This document shows, one piece after another, positions 11,623-24,000 of a stretch of 64,000 bases of DNA. The stretch is from Opisthocomus hoazin. Lineage: Eukaryota > Chordata > Aves > Opisthocomiformes > Opisthocomidae. Made by a program: the position numbers and the translations under genes. Below the pieces are notes generated by a model, which did no database searches, was not told where the DNA came from, and worked only from the letters and a program-made list of their open reading frames with translations. Location: positions 16,532,417-16,596,416 of the forward strand of contig NC_134415.1 of assembly GCF_030867145.1 (NCBI RefSeq). Direction: 5' to 3'. Positions within the stretch are counted from its first letter, which is position 1. Every line of letters starts with the position of its first letter.

Positions 11623-13961
11623 GTATGATCCATTATACATATTACTGAAGTGAGTACACCTCTACGAGGTGGTGCTGACATGGCTACAGACCCCAGTAAG
11701 CTTAGACTGGGTCATTCTTGGATGGGCCTGCTCTTTTTTTTCCTGAGACCATTTTGGAAGGCAATGCTTGGACCATCATCTGTTGATCCAGAAGGCATCC
11801 CAATGTAGGACTCCACAGGGCTTCACCTTGCCAATGCAGACAGGAGATTGCTGGAAGTATTAATAATGAGATTAGGCTTGGACTGGGGAGTTGTCAGCCC
11901 CTCGATTCACCAGCTCTGCATTTTGCCTCATCCAGCCTTGTAGGTAATGAGGTACAGGCTGCACGTGTCTCACTAAGGCTGGGGTTTGGCTGTGGGCTAA
12001 GTCTGGAGATTCAGTTCAGAGTGACTGACTACTTCTAACAAAGCAAGGAATATAAACACGAATAACAGGATATAGGAGGAAATAGCTGAAATTGTATCTG
12101 TCCTTTCAACTGATTAAGATTGAGGGTACATCAAGCTCACATTTTCAAGCTGTGGGCTGCAGCATCACTGTTAAAGTAAGGTTTGTGCATGTTCTTTTAA
12201 TTTCAGTACACACTGATTTCAGAAAAAATGTTAGATATTATGAGATTCTTGGAAACATGTTGGAAATCCAGAGCATTATAGAGTCTGCACAGCTTTGTCT
12301 ATGCCACGTACGTTTGAAAAAAATGTTACAACGTGTTTGATTAATATTGGCACTGTATAACCATAATTCCAGACCTCTGGTCCCTGCAACTCGCAATGAA
12401 TTTTCCTAAGATGCTTCTGTGAAAGGAAATGGCAGTACAGACTGAATGCCTGCTTTAGTCACTCCAAATTGTTAGACTGATACTTTTGAGAAGTAGTGTG
12501 GTCATCCTCTTGCCTGAAACTATGAAAGAACCACAGCACTTCTATAGCTCAATCTTAATTTAAACAAACCAGGAGCAGAGTTGTCCTTTGGGTTCATCTG
12601 GGATGTGAAGAGAATGCAAGGGCCCACATGGTCTTCCGTCATGCGGCACAGGGGCTGATACAGCAATGATCTTCTCACCCAGCACAAAGCACTCAAGCCT
12701 TGTATCATACTGGCTATGTCCTCCCTAATGCAGAGGCAGAGGGGGAAGGCTGGTTCCTTTGTTGCCAGCAGAATTTGGAGTTGGTTGCAGAGACCCACAG
12801 CTGCTCTTCACTGCGTGTTCTGGCACGTTCTTAGTAGAACGGGTACCTAAGCACTGATCACTGTGGCACTTTCAGAACTCACCGTTTTACTCTTGAGCTA
12901 GGTTTCAGTTCTATACTCGCCCATGCACCAGTGCATCATGTAAAAATGCCGTTAATAGATATGCATAGACAAAACAGACCCTTGGTTTGTGACAACATTT
13001 ATTTTTCACTCTATGTTGGAACAAAATCAGAACCTTGCAGATGTCTTTACAAAACCATTGTGCTGAGGTTTTTACATTCCAAGTGGAAGATTAAGTTTAC
13101 AGTTCCTCCGATCAGTGGTGATCAGAGATTGCTAGGAATAGAAATTGTTCCTTCTGAGATCTTTGTCAGAACTAGTATGCCTCTGAAATATTCCAGCTTT
13201 GACAAAAATACGTGTTTTTGTTAATGTTCATAAGAACGTGCAGTAGTTCACAGCAGTATTCTGTCTCTAACAATAGCTGTAAGTGGATGACTAGGGAACC
13301 AGAAGAGCAGATAAACAATTCTTCTCCTCACCCTCCCCAGCACTCTCCCAGCATCCAGCTATTTTCAGCTCAGGGGATTTCCTGAGCCTGATGTAGTTTG
13401 TCTGTTCAATTAATGGGACTCTCTTCCAAGTATTTGTCCAGTCTCCCATTGAGCCCATGTAATAATTTTGTTCAGCTCTGCCCTAGCAGTAAAAGTTCTT
13501 TCAGATGCCATTGACAGCAATACAAGAAAAACAAAATAACCACTTTTAAAGATTCATTCCATGGATGGAGTTCCCCAGATATTCACCTCTGTCCTAACAC
13601 TGTTTTTTGTCAAGCTCTGTTAACTTCCATGAGAGCAAAGCTCAGTCAGTGTTAAGCATTCAGCAATGACTACTGATTTAGGAAGTTTTATTTCTTGGGT
13701 GTCCAACTCAATGTGCTTTTAAATTGGCCTAGTAGTGTCAAATCAGAACCTGTTAAGATTTTTGTAAAGCTGAACACTCGAGGGATGAGCCACCTCAGGC
13801 ACTTAAAAATGGTCATGACTTCTAAGTTTAAATTTGTATACAGCGCAGTCTGTAAAGCTAGGTTATTTTTATAATCTGAGTTTAGAAAACTCTGCATTAT
13901 GCCAGTATCTTTTGTAAATAACAGTGCTGCGATGATGATCTAATACTGTCTTCTCCATCAG
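11623..13961 (+). other. LTBP1: LTBP1 intron
   Basis: A 2.3 kb GT-AG intron. No exon-like signature, RNA gene or transposable element was recognised in it on either strand. Confidence 0.75.
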
Positions 13962-14132
13962 AACAAACTGAAGAAACTGAGGTCTACCAGGATCTTTGCT
14001 GGCAGCATCTAAGTGACGATTTTGTTTGTAGTCGACCTCTGGTTGGAAAGCAGACTACGTACACTGAGTGCTGCTGCCTATATGGCGAAGCCTGGGGCAT
14101 GCAGTGCGCACTGTGTCCTATGAAAGAGTCAG
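13962..14132 (+). CDS. LTBP1: LTBP1 exon: fourth 8-Cys (TB) domain
   Basis: This 171-nt exon encodes 57 residues, phase 1 at both ends. An acidic linker (EQTEETEVYQD) is followed by seven cysteines of the last TB domain: QDLCWQ, DFVCSR, the CCC triplet in YTECCCLY, MQCAL and ALCP. The eighth is in the next exon. There is no Phe-Pro insertion between cysteines 6 and 7 (CALCP), which fits the known inability of the fourth LTBP1 8-Cys repeat to bind LAP. The conserved aromatic/glycine core GEAWG after CCC is present. The C-terminal region beginning here is reported to bind fibrillin. The acceptor AG is at 13960-13961 and the donor GTAAGG begins at 14133. Confidence 0.97.
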
Positions 14133-15889
14133 GTAAGGAAACGTACCTGTCAATTCTTGGAATGAAATCTGTTTAATCCCTCGTACTTATACCTTGGCTA
14201 CTAACATAAGAAAGAACAAAAAAACCTAACCTTTCAAGAACTAATGGAAATTTTTCTCATTAATTAAGGGGAAATTGTTACAGTCTAGATTTTGAAAATG
14301 TAGCTGCTTTTATTTTTTGGCACTTACAGGACCCGTTTCCTTCAGGTGGAACTATCAGTGATAGACAATTTAGAACCTTGGTGGAAACAAGAGGGCATTT
14401 TAAGGGTAGCAGAGTTCCTTAATGTGACTGACAGATTAAAAACCATCTGTGAATATAATAGAGATGCAGTTCATGTGCACACACACGCATGATACTCATC
14501 AGGCTACATAAATGTTTTGGATTTTTGTTGTTGCTATTAATACACTCAGATGCATTTTTCAGTGTGATACTCTGCCAGGCTGCCTGCCGTTAGATGTGTT
14601 TGCTTGATAAGGATCTGATAAGTTGTGGTTTAGAATCACTAAACCTATCAAAGAATGAGTTGTTATTATATGGCTGTATGCTCAGATGTTATGAAATGTA
14701 TAGATGAGCAATCTAAGATAGACAAGGGAAATGGAGTACCAATAAGGACTGAAGAATTTCCATGGTATATAACTTTATGTTAAAGAAAGCTGGCTGACAG
14801 TCTTGTTTTTAAAAGACTATTTTGTTTACATGTTTAGATATTAGACTGTTCCAAGTTATTTCAGTAGAAGCTGCTTCTTGTGGTGACTACAAAAGCTAAA
14901 TGGATAGAGAGAGAAACGTCGTCAGTGATACACACACTGATTTCTGGGGACTAGGTTCTGGAGACGAGACGAGTGGAAGCAGCATAGTTACATGTCATGC
15001 TGAGCCTGAGATGTGACCCCTGGTATATGCAGTCTGGCCCCACAATAACTTCTTCCCCTGTATAAACTATTCCAAGGACTAGTTTGGATGTAGCTTTCTT
15101 ACTAAAAATGTGTCTTTCAGCAATATGGTTTTCCATCTAGGAATATCGTGCTAATACTAGTAAAGAATTTTATTCTGATCATACCTGGATTTTTGCTTGT
15201 GCTTGTGTTACTCTAACCATGATGTTGTGGGTAAAGCAGTGCATGTTTTACTTGTATCAAGAACCCTGGAGTTAAAACTACATAGAGAAGCTCAGTGAAG
15301 AATTAATGTGGTTGTTGGTGTTTGCTTGGGGTTTTACGTTTTTGTAATTTACTTGCAAGGTCCCTGAACCTGCTCTTATATATCTTTACTCATTTGAGGT
15401 TGCTTTGGAAGTGCAGCAACTGGGAAAAGCACCTGATTTTCATGATGCTGGCCTGAGTAACTGCTGGCTGATGCTTACCTCAAAGAAACTGAAAAACAGG
15501 GCATGATGGCAGCTTGACTTATAAGATATGCAAATCTCTGAAATGTCTTTGTCAGAACAAATCTTAATAGAAGGACATTTCCAGCCACTGAATGACTACA
15601 CCTGCTAGAATAACAATTGCAATGGAATGAAATGTAATAGTAAAAAAAAATACAGTGCAATAGCTAATAGCAAGAATTGTTGCTATGACCTGGAGCTTCT
15701 CAAGTGGAAAGATAGAGCAGAATAAAGGAGTTTTTCTTTGTACAAAGTTCATCACATGGTGACAGTGACCCATCTGTGTCATGCAAGCATGCAATCCTGA
15801 GAGAAGGAAGGAAAGCTGTTCGTGGTAAAGAGAGTTCAGGTAGGTACGAGACTTGCTTCTGAAGATTTCTGCCTAGTTACATTTAAAGG

Positions 15890-16230
15890 AGGATAAATCT
15901 GAAAAGGAACAGAGGAGGACTACTGAGGTGGTCAGGGAATGGAGAACCTGTCTTACAAGGGAAGATGAAAAAAGCCAAACCTAGGTGCAGAACAAAGGCT
16001 GCCAGTGGTAAGGCTGTGTGCTACAGCATGATTGTGGAGGATTCCCACAAGCTTTTAAATTAAACAACAGTGCTGATGTGAGGAAAAAATTGAAACAGGT
16101 TCAGTCTGAACATATTTAGGCTTGAAATTAGATGGCTTTTGATCATTAGGACCACAGGATTCTGGAGCAGCAATCCTGTGACAACAGTTGGGTGCAGATC
16201 CCAGCTAGCTCCATGAAGAAACTTGAGAAA
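15890..16230 (+). mobile_element. Decayed CR1/L3-like LINE 3' region
   Basis: Two blocks match the sense of old CR1/L3-type 3' ends. The first (about 15,910-15,975) reads like '...GAGGACTACTGAGGTGGTCAGG..GGAGAACCTGTCTTACAAGGGAAGATGA' in pattern. The second (about 16,105-16,165) contains the 'AGGCTTGAAATTAGATGGC...ATCATTAGGA' core that in intact copies encodes the conserved F-R-L-x-I-R-R segment. Many substitutions and small gaps separate it from the young CR1s in this window, so it is an old insertion. The boundaries are approximate and no tail repeat is left. Confidence 0.55.
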
Positions 16231-16707
16231 TTCATTTAAAAAATTACATGAAGGTTCTTGATGGATAACATGCTAAATGTCACTTGGATGACCCTCAGTC
16301 AAAGCTGAAGAGCATTATGTTGGATCATAAAATCTTTCTTCCTCCAGACATTAGATAATTTTTATGTGAAGTTTAATACACATTGAAAAGTATCTGCTTT
16401 AACTAAACTACAAGGCATACTTTGATCCAAGATACTTTGTTATCCTTATGGATTGGAACATAGATGGTTAAAAAAATAGCAACATATCGAATCTTTGTTA
16501 TGTCAGAAGAAACATACCACCTTAGATTTCTTGGTGGAGGTGGCATATGCTCATCGTGTCCTCGCACACATGTGCACGCACACACACAGAAACCTGGAAG
16601 CCTTTCCCTGTTTTCAGGAACATTTACCAAGAAAAATTTAAAGCTGACTGAACTGAATAAATGATTCATTTGACATGTCTTCAGCTTGTAGCACTTAAAG
16701 TGATATC

Positions 16708-16772
16708 ATTGGCTCAAGGGAGTGCTTTCACACCTCTAGGCCAGCAGGTCACGGGTTCAAGTCCTGGCTGGG
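16708..16772 (+). repeat. tRNA-like segment, possible old tRNA-derived SINE head
   Basis: The stretch has a perfect pol III B box (GGTTCAAGTCC, about 16,754-16,764) with a 4-of-5 paired T-stem around it. About 45 nt upstream is a GGCTCAAGGG segment resembling a D arm (A box). The acceptor stem does not pair convincingly and no anticodon arm can be drawn, so it is not a functional tRNA. An old SINE head or a tRNA pseudogene fits best; a chance match is possible. Confidence 0.35.
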
Positions 16773-19700
16773 GAAACTGGAATTTCTCCATTTTTAAATA
16801 CTTGTGTATTGGGTTGGCCAAATTTACTACTGAAGGTGTTTGTTTATTTCTCAAGTTAGGGGCATTCTGAATGTTTGTAACACACGTTAAAGAAGACCTG
16901 GGGATGTGAAAAGCATTGGAAAACTTTCACCATGAGATGGGTTGGATCATACAACAGATCATTCACTGATCTATGGATTCCTTTTACTTTGTTTATATCC
17001 CCTTGTATTTGATGATCTAGATGCTCCACTTGGAAAGAAGGAAATACAGGCCTACCACCATAAGAGATATGTTTGCAGGTCCCTTCTAAAACAAATTCAC
17101 ACTTTAATAAAAATAACATTTAACTTTTGTGTCCCAGCTTTTCTCGAAAGCACTTCCATTTTTCATGGCAAGATTTAAATGTCCTGTTTAAGTAGCATCC
17201 AGAATAAAACCAGAGGGAAGATAGAGAACTTCTATAAGAATTGATCCATATAAATGAAAAAGGCATCCAGCCTTTCATCAGCATGAAAACAGAATTTGCA
17301 TAGTTGTTAAGATTTCTATAAACTACTGATGAGTACCTGATCAGAGAAACCCCACTGAAAATGACACTAAACATTCTGAGCCTGAGACAAAAATAAGTAA
17401 CACCTGTTGATGTATTGCAGCTGAACAGCAACATCTTAAAACAGTAAGACTGATAAGTATTTTGATAACAACAATGAACAAACTCGGAACACTAGTTCAA
17501 GTCCTGATCAAGATAGTGCAAACATGAACTGTAGTGATGTGATTGAGTACATCTTACTTGTTGTGGAGCAGGCCTTGTCATTAAACGAAGGAAGCAAAGA
17601 CAGATTGTTTTCAATTACATTGGTTCTAACATTATGATCTTATGATATCATCATATTACAGATAAAGGCTTTCACAGATTGCATCCAATACCAACATGTT
17701 AACTACTGAAATGTCTTCTCTCTGCGTTCATTGTGGTGTTAGGCTGTACTTGCCCAAAGAACTTTCAGTAATTAACCTGAAGAAACCTCTGTCTTATTTG
17801 AGGTTTGTCATTTGCAATCTCTAATAATTGACCAATTGAGGAAAATTAGAAAATCAGATACTTTTGGTTTAGGTAACAAAAGCAAAATATCCTTTCTTCA
17901 TTGCACCCACCCCCAAAAAAACCCTGTTGGTCGACCTGCCTTCAGAAGTTCTGCTTCCTTGGTCAGCTTACTGTTAGTGCCATAAGAGCCAACTGTCTCC
18001 ATCCAGAGTCCGTGCTCTAGTAACCAGCAACAGGACAGGCACAGATGGGTTTAGCAGCTGGGGCAAAGCATTCATGCCAGAAAATAGAGCAACTGCCCAA
18101 GACTGAAAAAATTCAAATTCTAAAATAAGGCCATATACAACTCATGTTAACCTGAACATGGAGTACCTGAATTATAAACCCACTGAGCCTCCCAAAGCTT
18201 TTGTGAGACCCTTTCAAGACTGGAGCGGATTTTAGGCACAGTGTATTGTTACAGGGTACAGGAGATTCGAAGGGAGGAGATAGAAGTAACAGCTAGAAAA
18301 TGTTGAGTAGGATAGCGTACCGGGGTCAGTGTTTAATCTAGGGAGACTGCCAATTTTTTTATTTGTAAAATGGTCTTTGGAAACCTGTCTTGGGGTTTGT
18401 TATTGCAGTGCAGTACCACCTTTGCTTCAGGAACAGCTTAGGATGCTAGGAAGGTGGCATGAGCTGCCCCTGAACTAAAGATGTGCCAATTTGTTAAGGA
18501 GGATGCTTTCTCATTCTGTAGGTGGCTCCCTGAGAAGTTTTAGTATGGAAAAAGGGAGTAAAGTAGAACCGGGACTCTGCAGTTTTAACAGATGTTTTAA
18601 TAACTGTTCATTGAGGGTGGAGGTACATTACTACATCTATAAGTAAGAACCTGGTGGTGGTCTGACTACTCAGAAAATGTCATGAACACATTCTTAGGCA
18701 ACTGGAAGGACACCAGCATTCAGTTTATCAGCCTGCTTATTTGTGTAAGCTTATGCATTTTATTCTTTTACTGTATGTTTTTAATTCTAGTAGTTTGTGT
18801 GTTTTTATGGAACCACTTCATGTTTAGAAGATCTGCAGAAAGGACAAGGGTAGAACTCCAGACAGCAGACGTTACAGATATTCTGTGGGACTAGGAGTCA
18901 CATAAAGAACTGCTGAAGACTCATATTGTACTTGAAGTTTATCTCCACCTTAGAATTTGCAAGGCCCAGACTAGGAGAACACTGAGGGTAGTGGGTAGCG
19001 TGGGTCATCTGGGGTGTTGTATAATGTAGGATTTCTCTTGGCCAATTTCACGGGTTTTTTATACACAAACCCACATCTGTACTGGTCCTACCAGTTTCCC
19101 CTTCCATCAGGAAAGAGAAATAGGCACCCTGAGGGTTAGATTTCTCTGACCTGTTCTAAACATCTACTTTAGTATGAGATTGTGTCCTAGAAGTGGTTAT
19201 GTCTTTTCATGGACTAAAAAGGAGGACTAATTCAGGTGCAGACCCTTGGAGATGCCTACATGTAGTGGTTGAATTCTACCCCTTCTGGCAGAACAGATTG
19301 TCTGGATTGCTTTTTTGTTGCAAGGAACTCTGTGTATCGTTTGTAAACATTATGAGTTAGTTCTGGGCTGAGCTTCCACATTATGAGAACATGGTGTTCC
19401 CTTCAAATTCTGGCTAATGTCACTCACAAAGATCTGGAAGTCCACAGAAAACTGATGTGTGTAAAAGATGAGTTTCCATCTGTCCTCTTTTGAGATAATA
19501 AAGATCAGCAGGGAGGCACTGGATTAATTTCTGAAGACCATTGTTCATCTTTCCATTTAGGATGGCATTGTGCCTCCTTCCGTTCTGGTAAGGACTCTGG
19601 ACAAACGGATTATCTTTTGGGTTCAAAACATTACAGGGACTGGGCCTTGAATATTCAAAGTCTTATCTTCAGTTGTGCAGATTTTTGGTGGCTTTCGTTT

Positions 19701-22700
19701 CTGTTGATGAAGATTTTTAGTGCTTTTTCTGAAGTTTGAGAGCCATGCAGAATAGCCTTGGAAGAGTTTTTCTCATGAAAATTCACATTCCAAGTGTACG
19801 TGGAAGTCAGCAAAGTTGTGGCAGAAACAACCTGACTCTTACTACAACTTTTAACAATCTACCTCAGTCAGTAGGAGAGAGAAGATTGTTTTAGGAAATT
19901 TGAGCAGCTTTAGTTGAGGAACAAAAGGTGACTACCAAGAGGTTTTGAAATAATCGGGGTGAGCTGTGAGCTTTTCCTCAGTGATTGCATTTACAGTATC
20001 TCCATATGAGGATATGAATATCCTTCTCAACTCGTGAAATAAATCCTTTAAGACTGGTATCCTTCCCTTTTTTTTAGCACCATGAGTTGTAGAATATACA
20101 TGAATGCTGTCCACCACAAACCTCAGCATCTGTTCATGATGTCAATGAAGTTATCTAAATTATCAAACAGCACAGTCTAAACGTAGAGCAGAAATATCTT
20201 CAGCTTTGGTTCGGAGATGATGCATCTCCTGAGAGAGTATAAACTTAAACAATTCAGACTGATGTCCAGAACCTCTGGTTGGGAAGGGACATATATTTCA
20301 TGTAGTAAATGCTTTCTTGGCTTTGTCCTTCTCTCTGGTGATTTCTTCCATGGTGAAACTGTTGCATTCTTGAATAATTTGAAGGAACTGCCTTGGTATT
20401 GATAGCTTTGCCTCCTTTTTTGTCTGTGTGATGATGACAGTTCTGAGGAGCTGGAACAGAAATAAAGCTTGCTTTATGGGCAGGAGGTAGGATTGGCTGT
20501 GGTGCAGTTCTTTCATAGTTATATCAGGAAAAGCTTCTTTATATAATATTTTGATTTAAATACATGAAATATGGAATACATTTTCTGACTAGAGAACTTA
20601 GGATTTTTAGGCCTCTGAGTACAAATAAGGTCCACACAGGCTTGTGCAGTTATAACAACTGTATATGCAAATTAGGTGCACATTTGCACAGCTGCACTTA
20701 TGCTAACAAGCACCTAAAAGCCATCAGTGCATCCAATTTATGTTGCCTTGTCTTTGTCAGCCTAGCTTTCATCACCAATTATGGCTAACCTCTGTGCCAG
20801 TACGCATGTGCGTCTAGCTGTAATCCCCTCACACGCTGGTTTTATATGCACACATCTGACTTTAAAAATGTCCTTTACATTTTTGGAAGCATACATCAGC
20901 TTCCTTTTATAACAGCTATCCTAAGTTATACAACAGGCTGTCTCAATGCTTCATTTGCAAGTTGTGAGAAAAACTTAGAAACACATGGAGCAATGTAGAC
21001 TAAATTATATTAAAAACACAAGGGTTTTTTTTCCTCTTGAACTGCGGTTGTATTTTCCCTGATCACAGCCAGGAGATGAGCGAGCAGAGAAAATAACTCA
21101 TGTAGAAAAAGGTTTTATCATTCATTGTGAATTACAGAAAATGATTATTTTTTTTTTACTTTACATGAAAGATTATTTTGAAAGTGAGCATTAATTTCTG
21201 TGAAAACTAAAATGTTTTTGTCATTCAGGGGTAGTTACACCTTTTCCCTTGCTCTCTGCCCCTTTACCGCCTTCTTGATCTAAGTCCCCTACTGTCATCT
21301 CCTGAGGGCAATATCATGCCGTTCTCTCGTTTCTATACTTGCAGCAGCTTTCTGTGCACTAGTCATGCTTTTACCCACAAATCTTACGGCACTCTGTTCA
21401 TTTAGTTCCCTTCCCTGGAAAACTGTGACCAGCATACAGCACAGTGACCCAAAATACACTATTTTTAATGTGAACTGTAGGAACATAGCATAGCAAGGGG
21501 AAAAGTTTAAAACAACAGAAACTGTACATGCACGTCTGTTTTGCCATAACTTGTTCCATCCTCCAAAGGGGGGGGGCTCTGATGGGTTCATTTTTCTCAG
21601 GCATTCAAGTCTCTAGCTTACCTTATTTGAAAACCAGTTCTCGTGATCTTCCCAGAACGCGGCCCCCCGAATACCTTTCAGTCTTTGTACTTTCGTCTCT
21701 GCCCACCATTTTCTCCCCTGGAGGAAAAAAAAAAAAGAAAAAAGACAAGCTCAGCAAGGTGGCGTAGATAACTTGCCATTGTTCTTGGTTCTGAATGTCT
21801 GCTGTTGGTTGCTTAGGTGGGTTGCTGTTGCTCTCCTTGGGTTTATCTCCTGAGCACCTAGTAACTGAATCAACACATTACGAAAGACAAGAGATAAAGT
21901 CTGCGCTATTTGGACAACTGAACAGAACATACAGTGTTAAGGGAGCGGCATAGGAATTCCAAATCATCACAGTATGTATCAAAACAATGATATAAATTAT
22001 ATACAAGGAGGATAGGGGTATACGTTCTAAAGTGACTTAAGACTATCTAAATGCTCTGACAGCTTTTTTATTAAAGCTCTGAATACAAATAATGTGTAAG
22101 TTGTTAAAAGATTAGTGTATTATCAAATGGTTAATTAAGCATAATAGACTTTAAGAGGTTAATAGATTATTACAGTTGTATGTATAGCCTTGTAGAAGAC
22201 CTTGATATAGTTACAACTGCTTGTAACAAATACTAAGTCTACAGTATGCCCTAAAACAGCTCTTCACCATTTTGTAGCCACTAATTTACTTATAATGAGA
22301 CCTAAAAATGCAGACATCCAGAACTTAACTCCTGAAAGACCAGTGTATTCTTCAAACTACCCAACTCTCCTGTACATGAGAGCTCCAGATCTATGGATTT
22401 TCAAATGGTTGACTGCTTCTTTCAGAGGGAAAACATTGTTTCTACTACCAGTATCACTAAGGGCAAAATTAGCACTGAGTAATCTGAGAAGCCAATGTCC
22501 AGGTTCTGTCCACTCCTTTCCATCAGATTACATTCCCATGGAAGAAGTAGTGATCCCTCAGACCTGCCTGCCTTGTCCCCTTGCCATTCACTGACTGGTT
22601 TTGTGTGGTGGTTTCTTCCACGCAGGCCAGATGAATTAGTATTTTGCAGTAGATTTCCTTTTCCAAGAGCATTTATGTGCATCTGTGAGAAAGTACTTTT

Positions 22701-22855
22701 ACACTTCTGCACAGCTCTTCTCTGTGTACATATCAAAGCCTTTGGGCATAATGAGTAGCTCAACTCAAAACAAGGAAGGAGTCAGTCTGAGACGATAACC
22801 TGGCTGTCCCCACACGTGGATGTTGTCTGGGGTTAGATGTGGGGAATGGAAGAAT

Positions 22856-24000
22856 ATCATAGAATCATAGAAAGTTTGGGGTTGGAAGGGACCCCTAGAG
22901 GTCATCTAGTCCAAACCCCTGCAGCAAGCAGGGACACCGCTAACTAGATCAGGTTGCTCAGAGCCCTGTCCAACCTGGTCTTGAATGTTTCCAGGGATGG
23001 GGCCTTCACTACCTCTCTGGGCAACCCGTTCCAATGTTTCACCACCCTCATTGTAAAGAATTTCTTCCTTATATCCAGCCTAAACCTACCCTGTTTTATT
23101 TTAAAACCATTACCCCTCATCCTGTCACTGCTGTCTCTACTAAAAAGATTGTCCCCATCTTTCCTATAGGCTTTAAGTACTGAAAGGCTGCAATCAGGTC
23201 TCCACGCAGCCTTCTCTTCTCCAGGCTGAACAAGCCCAACTCTCTCAGCCTGTCCTCATAGGAGAGGTGCTCCAGCCCTCGGATCATTTTTGTAGCCCTC
23301 CTTTGGACCCGCTCCAACAGTTCCATGTCCTTCTTGTGCTGAGGGCTCCAGAGCTGAACGCAATACTCCAGGTGAGGTCTCACCAGAGCAGAGTAGAGGG
23401 GCAGAATCACCTCTCTCGACCTGCTGGCCACGCTTCTCTTGATGCAGCCCAGGACACGGTTGGCCCTCTGGGTGCCATCGCACATTGCCGGCTCATTTCC
23501 AGCCTTTCGTCTATCCCCAAGTCCCTCTCAGCAGAGCTGCTCTCGATCCTTTCATCCCCCAGCCTGTATTGATACTGGGGATTACCCCGACCCAGGTGTA
23601 GGACCTTGCACTTGGCCTTGTTGAACCTCATGATGTTCACATAGGCCCACCTCTCCAGCTTGTCCAGGTCCCTCTGGATGGCATCCTGTCCTTCTGGTGT
23701 CTCAACTGTACCACTCAGCTTGGTGTCATCTGCAAACTTGCTGAGGGTGCACTCGATGTCACTGTCCATGTCATTGATAAATATATTGAACTGCACCGGT
23801 CCCAGTACGGACCCCTGAGGGACTCCACTCGTCACTGGTCTCCATCCGGACATTGAGCCGTTGACCACTACCCTTTGGCTGCAACCATCCAACCAATTCC
23901 TTATCCACCGAACAGTCCACCCATCAAATCCATGGCTCTCCAATTTGGAGAGAAGGATGTTGTGGGGGACCGTGTCAAAGGCTTTACAAAAATCCAGATA
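22856..24000 (-). mobile_element. CR1 LINE, 5'-truncated, with RT remnant
   Basis: Read on the minus strand this is the last 1.15 kb of a CR1 non-LTR retrotransposon. It starts inside ORF2 at about 24,000 (frame ...[17 protein letters not shown]). The reverse-transcriptase palm follows with the [11 protein letters not shown] block and the FADDTKLSG active-site block (both in the frame covering 23,943-23,407). A frameshift near 23,480 moves into a second frame (23,485-23,117) carrying [28 protein letters not shown] and [18 protein letters not shown]. The 3' UTR then ends in the CR1 tail TTCTATGATTCTATGAT at 22,856. Severe 5' truncation and the lack of a poly-A tail are normal for CR1. The frameshift and truncation make it non-functional. 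It lies antisense to LTBP1. Confidence 0.95.

Noticed and set aside
16708..16772. Functional tRNA gene
   Set aside because: The B box is good, but the acceptor and anticodon stems cannot be formed, so only a degenerate tRNA-like repeat is reported.
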